Source of the DNA: Dendrophyllia cribrosa
Taxonomy: Eukaryota; Cnidaria; Anthozoa; Scleractinia; Dendrophylliidae
Reading direction: 5' to 3'
Assembly (NCBI GenBank): GCA_024195265.1
Contig: JAJLRJ010000002.1
Coordinates: forward strand, 45,912,252 to 45,976,251
Length of the DNA stretch: 64,000 bases
Shown here: positions 35,901 to 42,225 of the stretch, in pieces
How positions within the stretch are numbered: position 1 is the first letter of the stretch
Layout of the letters: each line of letters starts with the position of its first letter
The notes under the pieces: generated by a model
Database searches by the model: none
What the model saw: only the letters and a program-made list of their open reading frames with translations
What the model was told of the DNA's origin: nothing
Position numbers and translations under genes: made by a program

Positions 35901-38900
35901 TTAATAATTATACAGTTCCAAAGTGAGTAATTAAGAATCAAACATAACAGAAATAGCATCAAACTCGGAAAAAAATTCCGAGTTCCAGATGGGATTTGAA
36001 CCCACGACCCTCCGTGATCTAGCCGGATGCTCTACCACTGAGCTACTGGGACTCTGTGGTGAGCAAGGGTGAAATGTGGGCTTTTGATATGCCTTAATGT
36101 GACTGCGTGATGAAGTTATGAGTTATACATGTATGTATGCCTTAATGTGACTACAAGATGCAGTTATGAGTCATATAATCATTATTTGGCTGTGTGACCG
36201 CGCGATGCGGTTCCAGTCAAAAGCCCACATTTCACCCTTGCTCACCACAGAGTCCCAGTAGCTCAGTGGTAGAGCATCCGGCGAGATCACGGTGGGTCTT
36301 GGATTCAAATCCCATCTGGAACTCGGAATTTTTTTCCGAGTCTGATGCTATTTCTCTTATGTTTAATTATACAGTTTAACACAGAATAAATTAACGATGA
36401 ATATTAATTTATATAAATTATAATTTAATAATTAATGTATTGTATCCATGAATTTGTGTCTCGTGAAGTCACCACTTTGGCAGGCTAAGCCACATGTAAA
36501 GCCAAACTAATTTGGTTCAGTTTAAAAAATAATTTTATGATCTATACGTTGGCACCAAAACTAAAGACTGACTATTGATACACAAATGTACATGTAGTTA
36601 TTTGCTTACAGTTCATTAAAAAAATTACACCTATATCAAATGAAGAAATGACCACTTGGGTATATTTATTTTGTGTAGGTGTTGTGGTTCAAATTTCTCT
36701 TTGGTTTAATTGAAAATTTGCAAACCAGTTTCCTTTTTTATGTTTGCTTTGTCTCAGTTTATGGTAATGAATCTGAGACAAAGGAAAACACAGTTAAATC
36801 CCGATTTTTTGAATACCCAATTTTTCGAAACTCCCGATTATTCGAACCAAAACTCATTCCCTTGGATTTGATTTCAGTCGATGTCACCTTCGATTTTTCA
36901 AACCTCACAATTTTTCCAACCAATTTCTGTTTCCCTTGGAGGTTGAAAAATCAGGATTCCACTGTAAAATATTGAAACTGGTTTGAAATTTTTTAACCAA
37001 AAAAGAAGTTGATAAAAAAAGAAGTTTTGACTCTACATCAGAAAATGAAGAAAAATTATCATGGTGCAGTATACATGTAAGTAAAAAACAACATTACTGC
37101 AGGTACATTCTGTGCATTCTAAATAATTTATGAATATATAGCTGTCATAGGTCTATAGCTTGCATTCTCAAACCTCAAGCAGACGATTGCAAGCATCCCT
37201 AAGAGTTGGTAATGCTCCTTCACCAATAAGTTCTGTGTCCCACAATTCTGTTACCAGTAAATTAGCTCTGGTTGGGTCATCAGTATCTGTAAAAATACCA
37301 GCAGTTAAATAAAAGGACAACCCATTGCAACACTCCTGAATTGTGCAGACAATAACAATTCAACCACTGATCACAACAGCTCTTTTTAATTTAACCGTTA
37401 AAGGCCCACTGTCACCCAAAATGCTTTGTGAATTTAACGCAGTCGAAAATTCCCGAATGAGCCAATCACGAGCAAGCTCGTCATTTGAAAACAAAAACAA
37501 ATGACCACAAAGCCGACTGGGTGACAGTGGGCCTTTAAACTCCCAAGACCAAAGCCAGTGATAAAAATTTATAAAATGACAAATTTCATTTTGTAAAATA
37601 TTGAAAAACATTCAAAAGTACTGCAGACTGTCACAAGTTTGTAGAAATACACTACACATTACCATAACTGACTCTGGGAGTTAATTCAAATCATCGTTCA
37701 ATTAAACATCAAATTTAAAAGTATAAGACAAGAGAGTCATAATGACTAAATTGCCTATTAAGTGATTGTTGTTGGTAACAGAGATATGAAACCCGTCCTC
37801 AGTTGTTAATATTACAACTTATGAAGAATAGTCATTGTAAATATATACCTGCCAAGTCTCATCTCACGCCTTAGGCATGAGTCTCGCACCTGCGAGTCCA
37901 AAACTCTGATTTCACGTCAACTTACACCTATATGGAGCAATTTCTCATGCCTGACTTACACATTTGAGCTATCAGCCTTAAGGGAGTTACGTTCACAAAA
38001 ATTTGACACTTTTTTGTAGGTTTTTATCGTTCTGAACATGATAACAGCTGGAAGTTATTAAATAGAGGTCTGAGGTCCATGGAAACTTCCAAATTCTTCG
38101 GAATATCTTCGGACAACTTTGGACATCTTTGGAATAGACTGGGTTGTCTTTGGATTTGGTTGGGTCACCTTCAGAAATCCTGGCATTCCCAAGAGAAAAT
38201 TCTCACGCCTATCACTCGGAAAAAGTAGGCAGGTATATATAAATAGTAAAAGTATAAAGTTTGTTTACCTTTTTCCATGTCTAATTCAGTTGAACGCTTT
38301 CCAACAACCATAATGTCACCAAATCCATTCTTCTTGACAATTTTTTTGGCTACATTGGCAATAGGTTTAAATGCCTGAAGGAACAATATTATCAGTCATT
38401 TAAAAAGGATGAACTTCACATTTTAAAAGCAAGAAATTGAAAGCCTTTTTAAACTCGTGAATAATTATGTGAAGCGTTATTGAGTTACAGCAGATGGGGA
38501 TAAATATGCAAATTTTCACTCCTTCCTTCCATCACTCTGCTGTAAACTTTTCCAGGTAATTCCGATGAGCAGTACATACATGTAACGCTCACTCGTATAT
38601 TTTGCCTGTTCCAAATGCGAGAGGTAATGGTCACCTGCCTTATCCATGGGGACGGGGTTTAAGGGAGGGGAGGGTGGGAATTTGGACCCAGAGAATAGGG
38701 GGGGGGGGGGGGGGGGGGGGGTTGGTGGTGCAAAACACATAGGAGAGGAGAGGGTCCAAAGGTTGTTTTGTATTCATGAGTTGGCTCACAGAAGCCTTTG
38801 ATTAATTGGCAAAATTGTAAGTCTGTACTACATTTGTACAATTCATAATCCTGGTTGATTCAATGGAAGTGTTAAATTTTTGCAGTTATGGAAGAGGAAC

Positions 38901-40856
38901 ATGACTTTGTTGCATTCTACTGTAGATTGCTACATGTAGTTGTCCCTTTTCAGTCAATCGAGCAGGCAAGCTAATCACAAAAACAGTTTCCCAGTCCTCC
39001 TTGACTCGCATTAGTTTCATTGGTTGATCATCAATTGCGTGATTCGCTCATCTGCTTGACTATTCAGAGAGGGTCTGCTATCAGTCTAGTCTTAATTTGA
39101 TATTAACAAACTATCTGTCTGACCTCGCATGCTGTAGCCCTATCTGCTCCGCTCTTTACAGCCATCATAGCCAGTAGTCCAGTCCCTGTTCCAATATCCA
39201 ACATGTGAATCTTCTTGCCACGATCTTTAAGTCGTTTTACAGCTTGCTTGGTAGCCTGATAGTACTTCTTATTCTATAAAAAAAAAACAAATAAAAATCC
39301 ACAATTAACTTTTATTTGCACAAAATTAGACAAGTTATGATGTACATTTTTTTGTACAAACCTTTCAATTGAATATGGTGAAATGACACAGTACAGCAAA
39401 CCTTGCATCCATTCTCTCATGCATTTCATCAAAGTTTAAATTCAAAATGGTTTTGCCTCAGTTGAAAATTTTGCAAATATAAGACTAGCAGTCAAATTAT
39501 AATACAGTACCAGACAGAAGTACAGCTTACATTGTAATTACCTACATGTACACTGGAAATGCATTATTGGGATGCTAGGGAAATGCAATGTGGAATGCTA
39601 AGGGAATGCTAAAGAAACTCTAAGAGAATGCTAAGGGAATGCTAAGGCAATTCTATGTTAAGGTACACTGTAATGCCAATGGAATGCAAAGTGAAACACT
39701 AAGGGGACATGGGCTTCAGAGAATAGTTTGTCATGAACCAAATGTCTTGCGTAGGGAGGGCAGGGGCAGCAATTTGGTGCTCGCAAATTTAATTTTTAAT
39801 GCAAAAGTCTGCATTTGTGAGATTCAATCATTTATCAAGTGTTGTGTCCATATCATAGGAAAAATTAAATTCTTGATCAAATTTGAAAGTTTGGGTTCAA
39901 TTTTAATCTCAATCCACAAACAAAATGAGTCGAAAATCTGGCTCATTTACTAGTATTTGCTACTCCAGAAACTTCGGGGAGACTGAGAACCAGCCTTAGG
40001 CACTGTGCTTTCTGGGATAGCTTGGTAACCAGCATTAGTGATGATTGGTTGATGGTTTTCAAAGGCAAGCATTATCTTGTATTGGTTACCCAAACAATCC
40101 CAGAAATCTTAGCACCAAAATCTGGTGCTTACTCTTTCTGGAGTTTCAGTTTCTGGAGTTGTGAATTGCTGTGAAACTATATCAACATATGGGATTCTTG
40201 TGTTAAAGCTAAAGGGTTATGCTTTTTTTTCAGTGAAAACCCCAGCCGGGTCAATATTTTGAGGCTCTCAGACTCGCCAGCCTTGTTTCTTTTCCCTTTT
40301 TCTCAGTGAATCAATAAGACTGCTCTTGCAAGCTTTATATGCAATCAACAATTCAAAACATTATCACATAACAACAAAGTTCAACATCATATTCACATTG
40401 TTGCGCATTTTTATTTTATTTAAATCTGGTTAAAAAGCCCCTTTAAAAAATCGTGTTTAGAAAGGCTACATTTATAAACGACAAAGCCATTTAAAGAAAC
40501 AGTTCACAACACAAGCCTGTGGTCTAAGTTAAATAACTAAATTGTTGACATATCATTCCCCCTCTTTGTAATTAACCAAAGTTAGATCATTAATGAGTTC
40601 CTACCCTTTCATCGTCATGAAGCATGTCTGTATAAGCTGACCTATGGGTAAAATAAAGGTAACCATACAAATTGAACTGGTACACTGTAATACACTGTAA
40701 GGTAAAAACAGGCTGACACACAGTTCACCACGTGGACTCACTGTCGAATGCTGAAAAATCAGTTCACCTTGCTATTTCGTTTCGAACGTCATAATCTTCA
40801 TCCTCGACTAGCCACTCCATTTTACCTGTTGTTGGACTAAACCTCTGCAAAAACAT
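20944..40856 (-). CDS. PRMT7: Protein arginine methyltransferase 7
   Basis: PRMT7 mono-methylates arginine using S-adenosylmethionine on histones, RNA-binding proteins and other targets. Nineteen coding exons join in frame to 718 residues (human about 692): 40768-40856, 40605-40641, 39124-39273, 38269-38374, 37174-37286, 35778-35873, 33958-34094, 30693-30939, 30357-30417, 29454-29523, 29097-29220, 28351-28437, 27427-27474, 25572-25661, 24761-24911, 23504-23589, 22490-22674, 21432-21513, 20944-21141. Motif [11 protein letters not shown] is at residues 67-76. The double-E loop [11 protein letters not shown] (Glu141, Glu150) is intact, and [11 protein letters not shown] matches the THW-loop region. 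The second, degenerate methyltransferase half follows ([20 protein letters not shown]). The product is likely cytosolic/nuclear and active. The start (40854-40856) gives MFLQRF then [10 protein letters not shown], as in the family. Introns carry many transposons, none interrupting an exon. Confidence 0.96.
21531..22000. repeat. Tandem pair of diverged foldback units in PRMT7 intron
   Basis: Two direct copies (about 21535-21730 and 21805-21990) share ATACAAATAGGCC, ACATGTGAAAAAATTC-like and CCTCGTCTGCAA blocks. Each copy also folds on itself (GGAACTGACTTGCAATGG against CTGCAAACTAGTTCC). Confidence 0.7.
22829..23007. mobile_element. MITE with CAGTGG...CCACTG ends
   Basis: The inverted ends are CAGTGGTACCCCGATATAAC and GTTATATCGGGGGTTCCACTG, with internal TATAA.GAA motifs. 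About 180 bp, no coding capacity. It lies in the PRMT7 intron between exons 16 and 17. Confidence 0.75.
23199..23352. mobile_element. Degenerate inverted-repeat element
   Basis: GAGAGAAGACCCTGGCAAA at the left and TTTGCCAGGGTTCTTCTTTTCTC at the right form imperfect inverted ends about 150 bp apart, in a PRMT7 intron. Confidence 0.5.
24457..24625. mobile_element. Near-perfect palindromic MITE with TA target
   Basis: The arms begin GGCCATTTCCGAGTTACC and run about 75 bp to a small loop near 24541. TA on each side (24455-24456, 24626-24627) fits a Tc1/mariner-type target duplication. In the PRMT7 intron between exons 15 and 16. Confidence 0.85.
25306..25539. mobile_element. Short CAGGG...CCCTG inverted-repeat element
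   Basis: The ends CAGGGGCCCGTTTCTTGAAA and TTTCGAGAAACGGCTCCCTG are imperfect inverted repeats, with further CCCGGTAA pairing inside. No clear target duplication was found. PRMT7 intron 14. Confidence 0.65.
26309..26590. mobile_element. Compound foldback: two abutting palindromic MITEs
   Basis: The first unit has inverted ends TTAGTATATACTGAAACAGTG (about 26309) and CACTGTTTCAGTATATACTAA (about 26471-26491). The second, about 26491-26588, pairs AACAACTATTCACC with GGTGAATAGTTGTT and GGTGGGTAGTGGTGGATATT with its complement. PRMT7 intron 13. Confidence 0.7.
26817..27282. mobile_element. TTAA-flanked element with ~150-bp inverted ends
   Basis: The left arm begins TTAAAGTGCCTGTAACCCTT and the right arm ends AAGGGTTATAGGCACTTTAA. 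Pairing continues about 150 bp inward (26817-26965 with 27135-27282). A TTAA target with long TIRs. PRMT7 intron 13. Confidence 0.85.
29785..29926. mobile_element. Hairpin MITE, TATATGTTGTAG family, copy A
   Basis: The arms GTATATGTTGTAGTTAACTT and complement enclose a loop TTTTGGGTATGGTAATATAT that is shared with the copy at 51709-51847. The arms pair closely with each other but differ from the arms of the other copy. Confidence 0.75.
30209..30310. mobile_element. Partial copy of the ACCTGCC element
   Basis: The segment ACCTGCCAAGTCTCACGCC ... GAGCAATTTCTCACGCCTGA ... ATCAGCCTTAA matches the left half of the element at 37847-38234. It lies about 50 bp from PRMT7 exon 9. Confidence 0.75.
31160..31355. 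repeat. Degenerate GACT microsatellite
   Basis: Many GACT/GACTGACT units interrupted by short AT-rich words. PRMT7 intron 7. Confidence 0.8.
31402..32551 (-). mobile_element. 1.15-kb CAGGGATTCTG element, copy 1, 6-bp TSD
   Basis: Reverse-oriented copy of the element at 32601-33771. Its ends are CAGGGATTCTGACAGGGTG and complement. The exact 6-bp direct repeat TTTTGA flanks it (31396-31401, 32552-32557). Subterminal CCGCACAAT motifs are repeated. Internal frames are broken. PRMT7 intron 7. Confidence 0.88.
32601..33771 (+). mobile_element. 1.17-kb CAGGGATTCTG element, copy 2
   Basis: A head-to-head partner of copy 1, only about 50 bp away, so the pair forms a 2.37-kb palindrome. It shares TIRs (CAGGGATTCTGACAGGGTG) and clustered CCGCACAAT motifs at both ends. 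Flanks AATATAAA / AAAATAAA are similar, not identical. Translated fragments ([35 protein letters not shown]) recur in all three copies, but no family is recognised. Confidence 0.88.
34757..35760. mobile_element. 1.0-kb CAGACCTCTCAA element with 6-bp TSD
   Basis: The inverted ends CAGACCTCTCAA (34757-34768) and TTGAGAGGTCTG (35749-35760) are flanked by the exact direct repeat TATTAT (34751-34756, 35761-35766). The right side carries repeated CCAGGTTTTT words, the left CTCACG words. A TTAA MITE is nested inside. PRMT7 intron 6. Confidence 0.85.
34832..35255. mobile_element. TTAA-flanked MITE with 35-bp inverted ends
   Basis: The left end is TTAAAGGGAGGGTTTCATGG, continuing with GCGCATGTGCA. 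The right end is TGCACATGCGCC, continuing to CCCTCCCTTTAA. TTAA on both sides. It is nested in the 34757-35760 element; a partial relative lies at 12902-13020. Confidence 0.87.
35982..36052 (-). tRNA. tRNA-like sequence (probable SINE/pseudo-tRNA), left arm
   Basis: 71 nt: acceptor GTCCCAG/CTGGAAC (one C-A mismatch), D arm GCTCAGTGGTAGAGC, anticodon stem TCCGG/ACGGA (last pair mismatched), loop CTAGATC with AGA at the anticodon position, a 5-nt variable loop, and T arm GTGGGTTCAAATCCCAT. Box A and box B are good. A short variable loop is wrong for a serine AGA tRNA. That and its place in a repeat suggest a tRNA-derived element, not a working tRNA. Confidence 0.55.
36252..36322 (+). tRNA. tRNA-like sequence (probable SINE/pseudo-tRNA), right arm
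   Basis: Inverted partner of 35982-36052, more decayed: anticodon loop CGAGATC (no T at position 33) and a weakened T stem (TTGGATTCAAATCCCAT). It is probably non-functional as a tRNA. Confidence 0.5.
36680..37000. mobile_element. Degenerate hairpin MITE of the TATGTTGTGG family, interrupted
   Basis: GTTGTGGTTCAAATTTCTC ... TTTATGGTAATGAATCTGAG resembles the arm and loop of the 51709-51847 element. It is interrupted by a segment with internal TTCGAA/TTTTTCGAA words (36795-36967) that looks like a CAGT...ACTG MITE. Confidence 0.55.
37398..37538. mobile_element. Short TTAA-flanked MITE
   Basis: TTAAAGGCCCACTGTCACCC at the left and GGGTGACAGTGGGCCTTTAA at the right, 141 bp including TTAA on both sides. 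PRMT7 intron 4. Confidence 0.88.
37847..38234. mobile_element. ACCTGCC element with 6-bp flanking repeat
   Basis: The ends ACCTGCC and GGCAGGT are flanked by ATATAT on both sides (37841-37846, 38235-38240); the low complexity weakens this as a target duplication. CTCACGCC words occur near both ends. The left half recurs at 30209-30310. PRMT7 intron 4, ending close to exon 4. Confidence 0.7.
38699..38720. repeat. Poly(G) run
   Basis: About 22 consecutive G bases in PRMT7 intron 3, preceded by a GGGGAGGGTGGG-type stretch. Confidence 0.9.
39558..39690. repeat. Degenerate 12-bp tandem repeat GGAATGCTAAGG
   Basis: Repeated (G)GGAATGCTAA(G) units with drift. PRMT7 intron 2. Confidence 0.75.
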
Positions 40857-41133
40857 CTCATTCCTCAAGTAAGGGGAAAAATGAAAAAGCCTTCTTCCCA
40901 ACAAACACACTTTTCTCATGCGTGTCACCGTGTGTAAACTGATTGTGTGACTTCATTTCTATCAACTCACTTGATTGGACGATATGTTTCTCTTGGCCAA
41001 TCAAAATATCCGTTATATAATCGTACTTCCACAGTGCGCCTGGCCATTTTTGCAGCTTTCTTCAAATGTGCATGATTTTCATTACGCAAAAAAGGGAAGA
41101 AAACAACTTGTTGAAGGCAACAAATTGAGCAAA
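40857..41133. promoter_or_regulatory. Divergent PRMT7/NUDT7 promoter region
   Basis: Only 277 bp separate the PRMT7 start codon (40854-40856, minus) from the preferred NUDT7 start (41134, plus). The stretch must hold both 5'UTRs and both transcription starts unless upstream non-coding exons exist. A CCAAT-type box appears as ATTGG near 40974 and CCAAT near 40995. No clear TATA box. Probably bidirectional. Confidence 0.65.
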
Positions 41134-41883
41134 ATGTCGAGTCCATCCAAACAAACCGACTTGCTCGATATCTGCCACAGCAGAGTCAAAAATTACGCCG
41201 ATTCAAAGTACAATACCAACCAGTATGTTAGAGGAAAAGAAAATCCCGACTACTATAAGGCCGCTGTGTTAGTTCCCATTTTTGTCAAAGAAGGATCTCT
41301 TCACATTCTTCTTACCCTGCGATCAGAGGAGCTTCCCACTCATAAAGGACAAGTAGCATTTCCGGGTGGAAAAGAAGAGGACGACGATAAAGATATTATT
41401 GCTACTGCGTTGCGAGAGGCTGAGGAAGAAGTAGGCTTGTCGCCCGACATTGTTGAAGTTGCAGCCGTCTTGTGTCCTTTAGTTTCGATAGCAAGAGACA
41501 AGAAAATGTATATTTATCCTGTCATTGGTATTATCAAGTCAAACTTTGACCTAATAATTAATACTTCGGAGGTGCAGACCACATTTGACGTTCCTTTGGA
41601 TTTTTTCCTTCGTAATGACACTCATAGACGAGACAAAATGACCTTCAAAGGAAAAGAAGTTGCCATCACCTTGTTTGACTATGAAACAAATACTGGAGAT
41701 CAAACCGAGCCAGTGAGGTTTATTATTTGGGGCTTGACTGGATCAATTTGTTTGAAAGTAGCTGTCGCAGCTTTGAATAAGCTGCCCGAGTTTGAACTTG
41801 ATGAGTATTATTCAGATTTGGTCGAGTATATCACAGATTTGAATTCTCAAGAACATGAAATAAAACGGTTGAGTAAGATGTAA
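41134..41883 (+). CDS. NUDT7: Peroxisomal coenzyme A diphosphatase, NUDT7-like
   Basis: It is expected to hydrolyse CoA and CoA esters to 3',5'-ADP plus 4'-phosphopantetheine in peroxisomes. From ATG 41134 it has 249 residues (human NUDT7 about 238). The CoA-type Nudix motif spans about residues 73-102: QVAFPGGK ... TALREAEEEVGL, with metal-binding glutamates in REAEEE. RSEELPTHKGQ before the box and GLTGSICLKVAVAAL near the C-terminus fit NUDT7 better than NUDT8. It ends RLSKM, a PTS1-type tripeptide (S-K-M). The frame extends upstream to ATG 40975, but MSSPSK with A at -3 aligns with the family start and the extra 53 residues look like promoter sequence. It is intronless, unlike its many-exon neighbours. 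Confidence 0.92.
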   Translation: MSSPSKQTDLLDICHSRVKNYADSKYNTNQYVRGKENPDYYKAAVLVPIFVKEGSLHILLTLRSEELPTHKGQVAFPGGKEEDDDKDIIATALREAEEEVGLSPDIVEVAAVLCPLVSIARDKKMYIYPVIGIIKSNFDLIINTSEVQTTFDVPLDFFLRNDTHRRDKMTFKGKEVAITLFDYETNTGDQTEPVRFIIWGLTGSICLKVAVAALNKLPEFELDEYYSDLVEYITDLNSQEHEIKRLSKM

Positions 41884-41910
41884 CTAACAGTTAGTTTATC
41901 ATTAAATTCT

Positions 41911-41916
41911 AATAAA
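41911..41916 (+). terminator. NUDT7 poly(A) signal
   Basis: AATAAA 28 bases after the TAA stop. A very short 3'UTR is implied. Confidence 0.6.
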
Positions 41917-42111
41917 GGACTTATGTTGCAAAAAGGGCATAATATTGCTGTTTTGTCCAAAGTATGGGAAAAAAGGCTCCAGATCTAAACTTGCCCATGG
42001 TTTGCATGTGGTGCAGATTTGTAAAGTTAACAGTTGTAATATGTGTTTATTTTGTTGCCAGAAGACTAATTTCCTTCACTGGTTTTGTACTACCCATTTG
42101 TCATGGCTATA

Positions 42112-42223
42112 CAGTCAAACCTCTGTTAAGCAATCACCCTTGGGGAATAGCCAACTGACCGCTTAATAAAGGTGACCGCTTAAAAGAGGTTTGTTAAGTG
42201 ACCGCTTAAGAGAGGTTTGACTG
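42112..42223. mobile_element. TA-flanked 112-bp MITE (CAGTCAAACCTCT ends)
   Basis: The ends CAGTCAAACCTCT and AGAGGTTTGACTG are flanked by TA (42110-42111, 42224-42225), as for Tc1/mariner-type MITEs. Internal GACCGCTTAA words repeat three times. A solo end with the same start is at about 30484. Confidence 0.88.
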
Positions 42224-42225
42224 TA

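Larger units (their letters stand above)
35940..36364. mobile_element. Foldback element made of two head-to-head tRNA-like arms
   Basis: Inverted arms of about 145 bp (35940-36088, 36218-36364) each carry a tRNA-like body. The outer tips match (AAACATAACAGAAATAGCAT against its near complement). The about 130-bp centre holds two direct copies of a TGCCTTAATGTGACT...CAGTTATGAGT unit. PRMT7 intron 5. Confidence 0.85.

Noticed and set aside
35982..36322. Two functional tRNA genes
   Set aside because: Stem mismatches, an anticodon/variable-arm combination that does not fit serine, and location in an inverted repeat argue for tRNA-derived repeat sequence.
38516..38841. Proline-rich frames on the minus strand
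   Set aside because: Created by the poly(G) run at 38699-38720 in a PRMT7 intron.
40975..41133. Upstream ATG extension of NUDT7 (53 residues)
   Set aside because: The extension overlaps the divergent promoter and has no family similarity; MSSPSK at 41134 aligns with the NUDT7 start.
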